A DNA stretch of 64,000 bases from Zantedeschia hybrid cultivar (taxonomy: Eukaryota > Streptophyta > Magnoliopsida > Alismatales > Araceae): NCBI GenBank assembly GCA_030544215.1, contig JARZZO010000008.1:33023614-33087613 (forward strand). Direction: 5' to 3'. The notes under the pieces were generated by a model. It had not been told where the DNA came from. It did no database searches and was given only the letters and a program-made list of their open reading frames with translations. A program made the position numbers and the translations under genes. Below, piece after piece: positions 47,155-58,540 of the stretch (within the stretch, counting starts at the first letter, position 1; every line of letters starts with the position of its first letter).

Positions 47155-48261
47155 CTTTCCTGTTCTCTTGTTGTTGCCATCATTCTCTTCATCGCCCTCT
47201 CCCTATCCGCCGCTCTCTCCATCACTCGCTGTTCTCTCCAATTTCATCAAAAGCATAAACACTTCTTGGATTACTAGATAGTAGCAGGGATGATTGTGGG
47301 AGCAATAGCCATTCATAGCTTTAAGTTAGTAAGAATGGTAGTGGCTAATGATGTAGCTTTTGGCAGTCATCTTGAATATGACTTTGCTGCTCAGAATGTC
47401 AATTAAGCATGACCCATGGCACCAATAAAGTCTGATTGACTTGAGTCAGAAGAAGGCTGAGTCAAGCTGCAAGGACAAGTTGGGAAAGCTGAGGTAGCTA
47501 GCATAATCCCAAAGCTGCAGCTAGAGAAGAGTGAGCATGCGAAGGAGTCCGCTCAGAACATACTCAGCAAGGGCCTTGTCTAAAGTGGGCAAAGGTGCAC
47601 CAATTGAGTATCTGAGCTCAAAAAGCTTCAAACTTTGAATGAATGTGCATTGCAAAAAAAAAAAAAAAAGACTACATTTTGCTCTGAATGCCACAGGGAT
47701 AGTGACTGTTCTGCCGTCCCATTAGCATGCGTAGCATCAGGCTTAGGCCAACACTGGTGGGGATAAGTGAAGCAATCCTACACGGATCACTGTCTTAGTT
47801 GAGTTGTATCAATCCCTTGGTACAATTGTCCTTACACAACCCACTAGTTTGAAAATATTGACAAGACAGGTACAACCAACCAGCTTGAAGTGGTGAGAAA
47901 TATCAAGTCGATGTGGATGAAAGGATCCAGTGGGTGAATAACATGGGCCATGATTTCATAGTCAGTCAGAAGTAGTCTGCCAGGCCTCAAGAGTTGGTCC
48001 TGAAGTGCAGAATGTAGTAGCTGCTGAAGGTGGGTGCTCATTAGTTGTGGAGCTAGTTGAAGTGGGAGCGACCTCTTGAGGAAAGCTATCTACATCATTA
48101 GAGAGGAATTTTCGGGTGTTCATTATCATCATTGTTGTTGTCATCATTGTCATTATTGTCAGAGCCTTATTCCATTTATTTAGGGTTGAGTACATCAATT
48201 CCTTCCTGCCACTTTCTTTGGTCTAATTCAAGGTCATTTAGAGAGTATTAAGAAAAAGGGA
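47155..48261. other. Unassigned intron DNA
   Basis: Nothing recognisable as a domain is present. Low-complexity CTCTCC-type DNA at 47170-47240 and an A run at 47656-47671 are seen. Several 60-80-codon - strand frames show no family signature and look like chance or old retroelement internal sequence. Confidence 0.4.
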
Positions 48262-48269
48262 ATTCGTTG

Positions 48270-48831
48270 CTATGTTATCAAAGGCGATCGCCTCGCTCGC
48301 CTAGGCAATGAAAAAGGTTGAGGCGAGCCAAGAGCACCTCTCCTTACCTCGCCTCAATGTTTGCCTCACTCACCTAGGCACTTGCCTATAAAGTCTATGT
48401 CAAATGTTTGTTTCTTTTTTAATTATGTGGTACTGCTTTTCTTACTCCTAATTATTCCAAAGTGAACGCCTCTTTTAACAATGTCCAATACCATTTTTCT
48501 CTTACATGATGTCACATTTTTCCCTTTTTTTCATACATGCCGCTACATTGTTTTCTTATTTTTGATGATTCCTAAGACAACGCACTGCATATATGAGTGC
48601 TTTATACAAATTGATGATTACATGTTGGTCATGATCAATGTTTCTCAAGGTCTTATATATGATTATCTTGCATATTTTATTTAGTTTCTTCATGTTGTCA
48701 TTTTCTTCCTTCACAGTGTTGTATGTGAGAAACACATCGCCTCAAACACCCACATCGCCTCAAATGCCTAGGCATTTGAGGCTGAGGCGAACCCTTGTCG
48801 CCTTGCTCGCCTCTCGCCTCTGACTACATAG
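48270..48831. mobile_element. 562-bp MITE with GCCTCGCCT-rich ends
   Basis: The termini are CTATGTTATCAAAGGCGA and, inverted from the right, CTATGTAGTCAGAGGCGA. ATTCGTTG (48262-48269) and ATTCATTG (48832-48839) make an 8-bp duplication with one mismatch. Both ends are dense in GCCTCGCTCGCCTAGGC-type words while the middle is AT-rich with no coding capacity. The TATxxTTxTCAAxGG end resembles that of the element at 25449-27208, so they may share a family. Confidence 0.7.
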
Positions 48832-49380
48832 ATTCATTGACTAGATGGATCAGTATCTAGACTACTGCATGGAGCGAGGCATTTGACAACATCTTCACTG
48901 CTGATCTTTCTTTCATGGTGTGATGAGCACTGGAAGGAAGGTTGGGGCCTCAGCTTATTACTTGGGGGAGTAGCATCTTGTGTCTTCATATGTGATTGTA
49001 TACCCATTTGGGATCTTTTGAAAGTGATAATCATACATTTTTGGAGTTATTTTTAGATGATACATGGTGCTAACCACTTTTGATAAATAGTTAGGTTTTG
49101 CTCACTTTCATCTGTTACAGAACAGAAATTGACTGAAATTATTAGAGCAACATTTATTTCGTTCTTTGAGTTAAGTGCATTCTCCTGAGTATTGAGATGG
49201 ATTAATGAACATATGTGCATATTGTTTTGTTTGCTTGTTTTGAGAGGCATCTAGCAAAATTGTGCCTTTCTCATGTCACAAGTTATAAACACAGAAGCAT
49301 ATATTTCACTTTCAGTTTTAGGTGTCAGAGTATTGATTATTGGCCAAGTATGGATTTACTTTCTTTGTTTCTTTTGGCAG

Positions 49381-49419
49381 GCATTTATCAAAATTGCCCA
49401 AGCTGTGTCATCTCGTCCA
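49381..49419 (+). CDS. ABC1K/UbiB kinase, exon 3 (39 bp, KxGQ region)
   Basis: Thirteen codons read AFIKIAQAVSSRP, between TTTTGGCAG| and |GTAAGT, both phase 0. This is the KxGQ motif of the UbiB/ADCK family, a defining N-terminal feature that folds over the active site. The usual Gly is Ala here (KIAQ, codon GCC), a one-base change from GGC. Everything around it is conserved. Confidence 0.85.
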
Positions 49420-50840
49420 GTAAGTCTATATCCTAGATGTGTTAAACTTACTCTGATTGTTGCTGATGTATTAAGCTAATAACAGTGTCAATGAGATGTT
49501 TGCCGGTGTTTTCATCAAAACTTGCAATTAGGAGATGTACAATTTTCTAAGGTTTCTTTGCATTATCTACAATTACCATTTAAGCATTTTATGTTGCAAG
49601 TAGGTACTAAAATTAGGTAAAAATATTAAGTTTTGGTATATCTAAACAAATTTTAAGTATACAGTTAGGTTGCCCCATTTGTGACCTGGAGTCATGCGTT
49701 CAGACCAAGGAAACAACCTTTCTACTTAGCACTAACAGTGGTAAGGCTGTGTACATTGACCCTTCCCTAGACCTTGCAAGTGTCGAGAGCCTCGTGCACT
49801 GGATACGCCCTTTTTGTACAGTGTAGCTGAAATTAGGTCACTTTAATGTTTCTTCCAATTTTGTTTAAAACATTTGATAGGATGTCCCCTAAAATGATGT
49901 ATAGGTCTTATATAAATTAATGTTCCATTTATAGAGAAGCTTTATCTTGATGTAAAGAGGAATTCTTTGTAGTCTTACCTAATTCCCTAGACATTCAAAA
50001 ATTAGTAGAGTCAGTCTCTAACCTAAATCATTGGTTTATATGCAATATTCTCTTCGACGACTTTCTCTAGGTTGCACTATTTGCTAGCTTCAAGTTTTTC
50101 ACAGCGAATGATATTGTATCTTGGAATTTTATTGGGATAACCATTCATCTCACTGTAAAAAGTGCATAGATTATCGTGTTTGGCCCCAACCGATGTGAAA
50201 AGTTCTCTTCCCTTTATTAGTCCACGTGGGACTCATGTTTTTTTAACCTCTACATTTTTCTTTCCTGCCTTTGTAGTTAGGTTTATGTACCTCTTCCTTT
50301 CCTACCTTTGTGTAGTTGGGATTATATACTTATTTAGAGCATTATGGTATTTCTCTGTGACATCTTTGTTAATTAATCTTGGAGACTTGGACAGTTGAAT
50401 GTGTTTTTTTGTCTCAACAATTTATTGATGTGGAGGTTCTAAGTATGAAGTTAGTCATATCACAGGTAATGCTAGAATTGAATTCAGTGTTTTGTCATAT
50501 AATCACCTCGGACAACACTTCACTTTCCCCTGCCAATTATTCCTTTCATTTAAATTTTCAAAATCTTCAAGATATATTTAGATGTTGCCAACAGATTCAA
50601 GAGTTTGACCTGGCATCTAATCCAATCTTATTTAGTTATGTAAATTGCTACTATTATGAAAGCACTCTTCTTTTCTGACAACTCCACCTCTTATCTAGCA
50701 TCTTGGATACACTAATGCTGGTTTTTGTAGGCGGATGTTTAAGGAAGTCTGCAAAAATTTGAAATTGCCTGATGGATGTTGAGAAATTTGTAATTTGCTA
50801 GATTTAAGGGTTACCTATTCATTGTTGTTTCTCTTTGTAG
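49420..50840 (+). other. ABC1K intron 3, no repeat recognised
   Basis: This 1.4-kb intron (GTAAGT donor, CTCTTTGTAG acceptor) is T-rich on +, as is usual for plant introns. It shows no transposon ends, coding remnants or tandem repeats that could be identified. Confidence 0.75.
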
Positions 50841-51011
50841 GATGTTATCCCGCCCACCTATCTAGAGGAACTTTCATTGTTGCAAGATCAGATAGCACCT
50901 TTTTCAACTGAAATTGCATTTGATATGATAGAAGAGGAACTTGGGTTACCAATAGATAAGCTTTTCTCTGAGATCTCACCAGAGCCTGTTGCCGCAGCTT
51001 CCCTTGGGCAG
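50841..51011 (+). CDS. ABC1K/UbiB kinase, exon 4
   Basis: Fifty-seven codons read from DVIPPTYLEELSLLQDQIAP through MIEEELGLPIDKLFSEIS to EPVAAASLGQ. The AAAS stretch is the Ala-rich nucleotide-binding loop that replaces the glycine-rich loop of ordinary kinases in this family. Boundaries are TTTGTAG| and |GTTCTT, phase 0. It is highly conserved with no stops or shifts, which argues that the gene is functional. Confidence 0.92.
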
Positions 51012-51098
51012 GTTCTTTTCAGTTTAATTTGCATGTTAGTAGTTATTTTTTATTGCTTATTCTGTTCTCTAGAATTAAATGTTTTTTTTTGCATCTAG

Positions 51099-51251
51099 GT
51101 TTATCAAGCCAGGATTATACCTATTGGGCAACTTGTTGCTGTCAAAGTTCAGAGACCTGGAGTTCAAGCAGCCATTTCACTCGATATTTTCATTCTAAGA
51201 TTTCTTGCTGGGTTAATAAGGAGAGCTGCCAAACTGAATACCGATCTTCAG
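51099..51251 (+). CDS. ABC1K/UbiB kinase, exon 5
   Basis: Fifty-one codons start VYQARIIPIGQ and contain LVAVKVQRPGVQ, where the Lys of VAVK is the invariant ATP-contacting lysine. They continue ISLDIFILRFLAGL and end NTDLQ. It lies only 87 bases after exon 4. Boundaries are TGCATCTAG| and |GTAATA, phase 0. Confidence 0.92.
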
Positions 51252-51410
51252 GTAATACTACCATTCATTGATTTATTTGCAACTGTGTTTGTGTGTGAGA
51301 GCAAATTTGGTTGAGAAGCACCCGAACTTTTAGGTACATCTAAAATGATTTCCTTTGTTCAGCTGTTTTAAGGCAGCTAATGCTGAATAGTTCAGGGCTT
51401 TCATTTGCAG

Positions 51411-51446
51411 GCCGTTATTGATGAATGGGCATCAAGCCTTTTCCGG
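51411..51446 (+). CDS. ABC1K/UbiB kinase, exon 6 (36 bp), last in window
   Basis: Twelve codons read AVIDEWASSLFR between TTTGCAG| and |GTATAT, phase 0. In the family the next residues are a conserved E(M/L)DY segment, and the catalytic loop and DFG-like motif come later. None of these was found to the right, so intron 6 is at least 12.5 kb and the gene continues beyond the window. Confidence 0.85.
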
Positions 51447-52969
51447 GTATATATTTCATCTCTACGTTTATGTGTTAGCTTGACTATTCCAAGATTCATT
51501 CAGTGGGTTGGTAGACAATGACAATGCTTATTTCAAATAAAATAAATTCCCTCTACTTATGTTTGTGATTCGTTTCTTCCGTATACATAGATATGATGAT
51601 GTGTCATCTTTCTAACTGCTCTTTGTTGAATCCAGAAGGTTCCAGGGTTTCTAAAATTAATGCCCTTACCACTTAGATATTTCTGGTTCTTAGGTGATTT
51701 GCAGATTCGCTGTTATAGAGAAGCATCATTACGATTAATACCTTGTGCATTTATTAAGCCCTAGGGTTTTTAGGGATTGATTATACCAAACCTGCTGTCC
51801 TCATCAAAATCCTGCAGCAAGATGACAAATAGAAGATGAAGAACAATAGAGATCAAAGAGGTTATAGGGATAAACAATAGATAGGTGTCGGCTGTAACAG
51901 AAGGGGCGTTTGTTGGGGCTGGGTGCAGCAGGTTCAAGAAAGAAAGGAGGCAGCAGCAGCCAGTGTCAGCAACAGACATTGGCTCTCCTCTCCAAGTTTC
52001 TTCAATTCAACCATTGAAAGAAAAGTCCAAGAAGAGAGGTGTCGGCTGAGAGAGACAGCTGGGAAGATGGAAAAGAAAAATCATAGGCCAAAGCCTCCTA
52101 TATTGACCGGAGATTGGAAGTCCACTGGTGGGGTTGGGAGGGGGTTTCCGAACATCCACCGGGTTGGTATTCCCACCTGGTGGAAGTGAAAAACCTGCAC
52201 AGGATTTCCTGACCCTTATTGGGTTTGGGAAACTCCCTGGTGGAGAATGCTGGTCCTACAGGGCTCACCGACCTCCACCGGATCGAGTACTCCACCTGGT
52301 ACGGATGTGGCCCTGTGGGACTACTTGTGGAGCCTGGGGCCTGCACCAGTCCTCAGGATGGTCTCTCATGTGGCGGAGGTGGGAAGAGTCTGCAGGCTCT
52401 CTTTCCCCTGCTGGATGGAGTCTTCCACCTGGCAGAGGTTGGGAAGCCCCTGTGGCCTTGATTTCACCTCCATCCGTTGGAGGGTGGAGGTTAGAAAATC
52501 TTCCCTGTATCTCTTTCTCAACCTATACATACATCATGGTCAGTGTGATTGGTGAACCTGCAAGTGTGCTATCAGATTCAAGATTTAAGGACTAATAGAG
52601 GATACTCGAAGGACTTTGAAAGTGGAGTATTGTACTCATAGGATGATAAAATTAAGCATTTGGATGGGATGTCGTCCGAGATCTTTGACCACTTTTGTTC
52701 CGAAGGACTCCAAGTGTTAATAGGTCTCTCTTGTAAGATACCTAATCATGGAGATTTTTTAAGGTAATTTGGATGCAATGTTGATGTACCTTTGATAAAA
52801 TCTCAATAAAATCATGGTTAATAAATTGATCATTGATTGTTGTTAAATTGATAATGGTTAAATTGATGATTGGTCATTATTAAGTTGATCTTGGATCATG
52901 ATTATGTTTGGTCTCTATCTTGTTCTTGATTGATTCCTACTGTGTTATCTTGATTATGATGGTGTAATG
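51447..52969 (+). other. Start of ABC1K intron 6, with a GC-rich repeat-like block
   Basis: The first 300 bases look like ordinary intron. From about 52100 to 52500 the DNA is GC-rich with recurring CCACCTGG(T/C) words roughly 100-130 bases apart, possibly an LTR remnant, but no paired copy or primer site was found. The stretch 52780-52920 is rich in AAATTGAT/GTTGATC words. No later kinase exon was detected. Confidence 0.45.
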
Positions 52970-52977
52970 ATCGTGAT

Positions 52978-55900
52978 CAAGGTTTAAAAACTCGGCTCGG
53001 ATCGGCACGGATCGGCCGACTCGGACCGGTTTTGGGCCGACCGTGCCGATCCTGAGTAACCTGGCTGAGTCCAAGATTCGGATCGCCCGATCCGACCCGG
53101 ATCGGACGATCCGAGACCGGATCGGGCCGGGTCGGCTCGGATCGGCTCGACCCGGCCCCCAACGGCTAGTTTGACTAGCCGTTGGAGGTCAACCTAGCCG
53201 TTCCCAAACGGCCAGCAACGGCTAGTTTGGGCCTTGGGAGTCTATTTAAACCCCCCCAAGGCCCTCCTAAGGCTCCACAAATTTCCTTTGAGCCTCCTAA
53301 CATTCTTGCTCTCTCTCCCACTCTCTCGATCATAGAATTCTCTCTCCATCTCTCCCACGAGGTCACTTCTAGTCTACTACAAGCTCCGCGATCTCTCATC
53401 TTCTTGTGCTGTGAAGGAATGGCATCTCAAGGTGCTGCTGAGCGGTCATCTGGGAATCCTCCTAGTGCTGATCTTGCTTGGGGTCATTGCACACCGGTGG
53501 ACATGGGCCAAAGAAAGGTACAATGCAAATATTGCAACCGGGTCGTCTCTGGCGGGGTCTACCGATTCAAACAACATCTTACTGGAATAAAAGGTGAAGT
53601 TGTAGCATGTGCTCGAGTTCCTTCAGAGGTTAGGATCCAATTTCGAACTTATATGAAGGAGAAGGAATCAAGTAAAGCAAGTACTGCCAGAAGAGGACAG
53701 GAAATTCGAGAGGAATTGTCTGAACCAGCGCGAAGGTCTGATGCTGGAGTCCGGCTTGGTGGAAGTAATCAACCTATAAATGTTGATGATTGGGATACAA
53801 GTAAGTTTTTTATTTAACTTATTTTCATATTCTTCATTTAACGTTTTCAGACAAATAATTATAGTAGATTAATTTTTTTTTCTTTTACATTTAAAGGTGA
53901 ATTGCGACGTGCAATGGAAGCAAGCCGGCGGTTCTTTGCAGATGTGGACTTATTTCGGCAAACTGGAAGATATAGAGGACAAGGAAGTGGCTCCACACCT
54001 TTTGCACAAGAGAGCACTAGCGCCGGCATGAGCGCTAATGTATGCGAGGAGCTGCCTCAGGAGTTCACTAGAGCTGGAGATCCTAGAGTAGGTCCAATAG
54101 ATCCCTTGCTCACCAAGAAGAGGGATAAACAACCTTCTATTAGTGCTGCATTCAAGAACTTAAAACTTTGCAAGGAGAAGATAGGGAGAGCTACATCTAG
54201 GTGGTTTTTCTATAATAGTATCCCTGCTAATGTTGCCAAGGTGCCATATTATGAGTCCATGATTGAGACCATACAAGAAGTTGGCAAAGGGGTTGAGGGA
54301 CCTTCTCCATATGAGATATACAACAAATACTTGGATATGGAAGTTGATGACATCCGAACATACATTAAATCGTTTGAAAGGATCTGGGATGAGTATGGAT
54401 GTACTTTAATGTGCGATGGATGGACAAGTACATAAATCTTATCTTCAGTTTCTTATCTTATCTTCATTTTTTCTTAATCAGAATGGGTCTCTTTCTGATT
54501 TCTTATCACGTTTGGAACTTTACAGGGATAACAAGAAGAAGTATGATCAACTTCTTAATTTACTGCAAAGTCGGAACCGTATTTTGGAAGTCTATTGATG
54601 CATCTGGAAAAATAAAGAATGCCCAGTACCTATATGAATTATTGGATCAAATGGTGGAAGAAGTGAGCAAAAAAAAGATTGTCCAAGTGGTTACGGACAA
54701 TGCAGTGGCGTTCAAGTTAGTTGGACAAATGTTGATGCATAAGAGAGAACATCTATACTGGGTTCTCTGTTCTGCTCATTGTATTGACTTGATGTTGGAA
54801 GACATTTGCTCTGATCCGATGGTAGATGGAGTGGTCAAGAGTGGTCGATTTATCACCACATTCATCTACAACCACAACAACATTCTGGATATCATGCGCA
54901 CACATACTCATGGAAGAGAGTTGCTTCGTCCAGGAGCCACCAGGTTTGCATCTCAATATATCTCTCTAGATAGTTTAAGTCAACAAAAGAACAACTTGAT
55001 TATGATGGTGGCATCGGAAGATTGGGAGAATCACATATTGCGGCGTGTACCAACTAAGGTCAGAGAGAAAGGTAAGAAAGTGGCTGATCTAATTCAGTCT
55101 AGACCCTTCTGGAGGGGGGTGCAAGCGGTGTTAAATATTGTAGAACCGCTTGTGTGTGTCTTGCGATCTTGTGATGGAGAAAGAAGATCGGATATGGGAT
55201 ATTTATATGAAGCTATGGACAGAGCTAAGGAGCTCATTCAACTTAACAATCGAACAACCTATATGAAGTGGTGGGACATAATAGACAGACATTGGGAACA
55301 CACTTTACATCACGATCTTCATACAGCTGGTAAGTTACTAACTTTCTATATGTATTATTTGTATACACATTTCTCTTAAGTAATAACTAACTTTGACTTG
55401 TTTATTTAGGTTATTTTTTCAACCCTCAGTACATGTTTAGAACTGATGGGAAGAAGGATAGCTATGATAGTTGCTCGGAAGTGTTTATGGGGACTAAGTC
55501 TGTTATTAAGCGTATGCTTGCAGATGAGGACAGAGCAATAATGGCATGCAAGCAAATGCATGATTACAGAATGATGTTATACCACTTTGGGATAAGTACT
55601 GCTCAAAGAGTTGCCAAAATTTTAAGTCCAGGTTTGAAAATTATTAACTAGATGTTCTACTTAATTTTTAATTATAGCTTGCACATTGTTGACATGGCCA
55701 ATTTTCTATTTACAGCTGATTGGTGGCTAGATTATAGAAAAACATATGGGTATGAAGATCTAGCCTATGTTGCAATTCGGGTCTTAAGTCAAACAACCTC
55801 TTCATCAGGTTGTGAGAGAAACTGGAGTACTTTTGGCTTGATTCACACCAAACAAAGGAATAGATTGAAGTCGAGCCGTCTAGAGAAGCTAGTATTATGT

Positions 55901-57119
55901 CATTATAACATGAGGTTGAAGCTAAAAAATCTGGAGCTCATAAGGAACCTTCAAAGGTAGGAGAAAGAGAGAATTTCCGGACAAGCCACGGAGACGACAT
56001 ATGCAGAAGAACCCATAGACTTGGATGAGCTGTTCGAGGAGCAACATCCACTAAATGCATGGGTTGATGCAAGCACCTCAAATGAGTCTGAATTCAACCC
56101 AAATGATCGGGAATGGACGGAAGGTGAGTTAGATAATGTTCCATTACTTACTGATTTTCAACCTCCTCCAAAATGTCAGAAGAAGATCAAAAAACAAGCA
56201 CCAAGCAAAAGGAAGAGTGGTACTGGAATTCAGATTGCTGATCTGGAGATTATCGAGGAAGATGATGAAACGCCAGAACCAAGTGATGAGGTCCAATATC
56301 AAACCTCAAATGACTCGACATCAAAGACGAGCTCCGACAGTTCTGAGGATGGCGGAGATGCTACCAGTGCCCCAGCCTCAGCTCCACCAATTCAATTCAC
56401 TGGAGAAGAAGAATACATACATGCTACCTAAGATGAACATCATGGTAGCAGAGCAGGACGTGAAGAATCTTCCATTCAAACATTCAGCAGATCAAGGAGG
56501 AAGGACAAAGGTAAAGCTCGTCAGTGTGCAGAGGCCAAAGAAGAACTTAGGAGGGAGAGAGAATATCAGGAGCAACTATCAGATGCATCATCATATTCTC
56601 TATACGAAGGGTATAATCAGCCTACTGGATATGTAGTTTACCCTCCTCAACATTCTGATACATCCGACTATTCAGGGGGTTGTCTAAAATATCCACAATT
56701 GTCAGTCATTTATACCAATACGGATGACTATAGCCGGTATGTGATGCAATATGAACAATACTACTAGAGCTATATGTCATGGGCTGAGTATGTTAGCCAT
56801 ATGTTCATTCAGTATAATGTACGTTTGGAATAAATGTAAGTTCATAATCATATATGTAAGTTTATTCAAGGGTTTTTTGTCCAACAACATCTTATGTACT
56901 TCAAATCAATGTATTTCAACACAATTATGCATTAGACTTGTGTTTTATATTTTTTCCACATTTTTTCATATTTTTTTCTATTTTTTTCTGCTATCCGAAC
57001 CAGTCGAGCCTGACTCAGTCAGGATCGGCCGGGATTGGACTGACTCGGATCGGAATCGGCCGATCCGATCGGTTTTGGACCGGCCGATCCGGGACCCGAT
57101 CCCGGGTTTCTTAACCTTG
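52978..57119 (+). mobile_element. 4.14-kb hAT transposon, nearly intact
   Basis: A perfect 8-bp duplication ATCGTGAT (52970-52977, 57120-57127) flanks inverted ends CAAGGTTTAAAAACTCGG and CAAGGTTAAGAAACCCGG. Both ends hold many CGGATCGG/CCGATCC subterminal words, likely transposase-binding sites. One spliced transposase gene fills the interior on +. A perfect target duplication with only two nonsense codons suggests a young or recently active copy. Confidence 0.9.
53419..56767 (+). pseudogene. hAT transposase, five exons, two in-frame stops
   Basis: Exons are inferred at 53419-53800, 53897-54427, 54526-55329, 55410-55631 and 55716-56767 with GT-AG junctions that keep frame, about 996 codons. 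In order: a BED zinc finger (VQCKYCNRVVSGGVYRFKQH), the first catalytic region (RRSMINFLIYCKVGTVFWKS, a DUF659-like domain; VVTDNAVAF; SAHCIDLMLEDI), then YMKWWDIIDRHWEHTLHHDL. The hAT dimerisation domain follows (AIRVLSQTTSSSGCERNWS, FGLIHTKQRNRLKSSRLEKL). The tail is acidic, Ser- and Tyr-rich. TAG at 55958-55960 and TAA at 56429-56431 interrupt the tail after the dimerisation domain, so a protein with all recognised domains could still be made. This is inference from family architecture. Confidence 0.85.
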
Positions 57120-57269
57120 ATCGTGATGATGATTGTAAGAATGTTTTGCTTTTTTGAATGTAGATGGTACCACTTGTATTATAAAGGAAGAAAAGTGTAA
57201 ATTTACAAGGGGAAGGAAACCAAGAATATTCCCCTCTATACAAAACACCAAGAAGGTGCCAGCCCCGCG

Positions 57270-58540
57270 TCACCTCTCTTTTAGAAGACAAAACAAGGAG
57301 GAATTACACGCGTTCAAGTTACAATTAACTTTCGCCCACCCTTTAACCTTGTTACAAACAAAAGAGAAAATCTTATGCAGGATTGCAGTTTCCCGCCTAA
57401 AAATCCTACTATTGCTCTCCATCCAAAGTGCCCAAACGGTCATGTGGAGAATCAGCCACCAATGAACACGATCCTGCTTCAACGTCCAAGGTCTCCTCCA
57501 TAAAAGAAGCTGGCTCTAAAAAGACTCAAAGCCAGAGCAATCCACATGAAATAGTTCCCCAATTAGCTGCCACACCTCCCTAGCAAACGAACACTGAGTA
57601 AAGAGGTGATCCAACGATTCCTTATCCTCCCCACTAAGATAGCACCCTGTACGAAGGTCATGCAAGAATCGAGCCAATCTATCACATGTAGGGAGTCTAT
57701 TGAGAGAAGCTCGCTAAAGGAGAAATTGCACCTTAGGTGGCTTTTCACCCCCCAAACAATAGAAAAGAAGGTGAATATCCACATCTAAAATGATAGAATA
57801 TGTTGACTTTACAGAATGGGTCCCTTATCCCACCTTCAAATCCAGCGGTCCACCTTTACGGGATCCACCTGGAACGACATCATATACTCCATCATCAAAA
57901 GTAGATCCCCTAAGTCGTCCTCTGTAAAGTTTCTTCTGAATAATAGACTCTATATAGTCTGGCTTTGGGCTATGTCAGCTATTTGAGATACCTTTACAAC
58001 CTGCTGAGAGGAGATAACAAATAACCTAGGGAATGTGACCCGAAGTGGTTGAGTAATAAACCAATCATCCTCCTAGAAAAGAGTGCTTCCTCCATTACCA
58101 ATAACAATACTCAAACCAACCTTGAAGACATCATCACTAGTGAGTATGCCCTTCCATACCGGAGACACATTATAGGGAGTAGGTAGGGTCATGTCCCACT
58201 CTCTGAAAAGAGCATAATGCTTGTTGGAGATCACTTCGGACCACATAGAAGAGTCGTGCTGAACCAACTTACACAACCACTTAGAAAGGAGTGCAAGGTT
58301 GAACAATTTAATATTCTTCAGGCCTAAACTTCCATTCTCCTTGGATTTACATATCTGAGCCCAAGATACATCAAAGGCACCCCTCTTACCATCCCTTGAT
58401 CCATGCGAAAAGAATCTGGCTCAAATAGAGTCCAGTCTTTTGGCCATAAAAGAGGGGATTCTGAAGATAGAGAGGTAATAAATAGGGAGAGAATCCAGGA
58501 CCGATCTACATAGAGTCAACCTACCTCCAAAAGAAAGTAG
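57270..58540 (-). pseudogene. LINE ORF2 C-terminal part (post-RT and zf-RVT-like)
   Basis: On - from the break: FGGRLTLCRSVLDSLPIYYL, then NLALLSKWLCKLVQHDSSMW, then GNGGSTLF, the standard series of plant L1 LINEs after the polymerase. Further on, WWLILHMTVWALWMESNSRI is the zf-RVT neighbourhood with its WxxWxxRN-like end. Stops and frame changes are frequent. Confidence 0.8.

Larger units (their letters stand above)
31889..49380 (+). other. ABC1K intron 2, 17.5 kb, filled with transposons
   Basis: The donor is GTATTT and the acceptor TTTCTTTTGGCAG. It contains a Tat gypsy element on -, a 4.7-kb hAT nested in it, retroelement and LINE debris and a 562-bp MITE, each listed separately. Confidence 0.8.
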
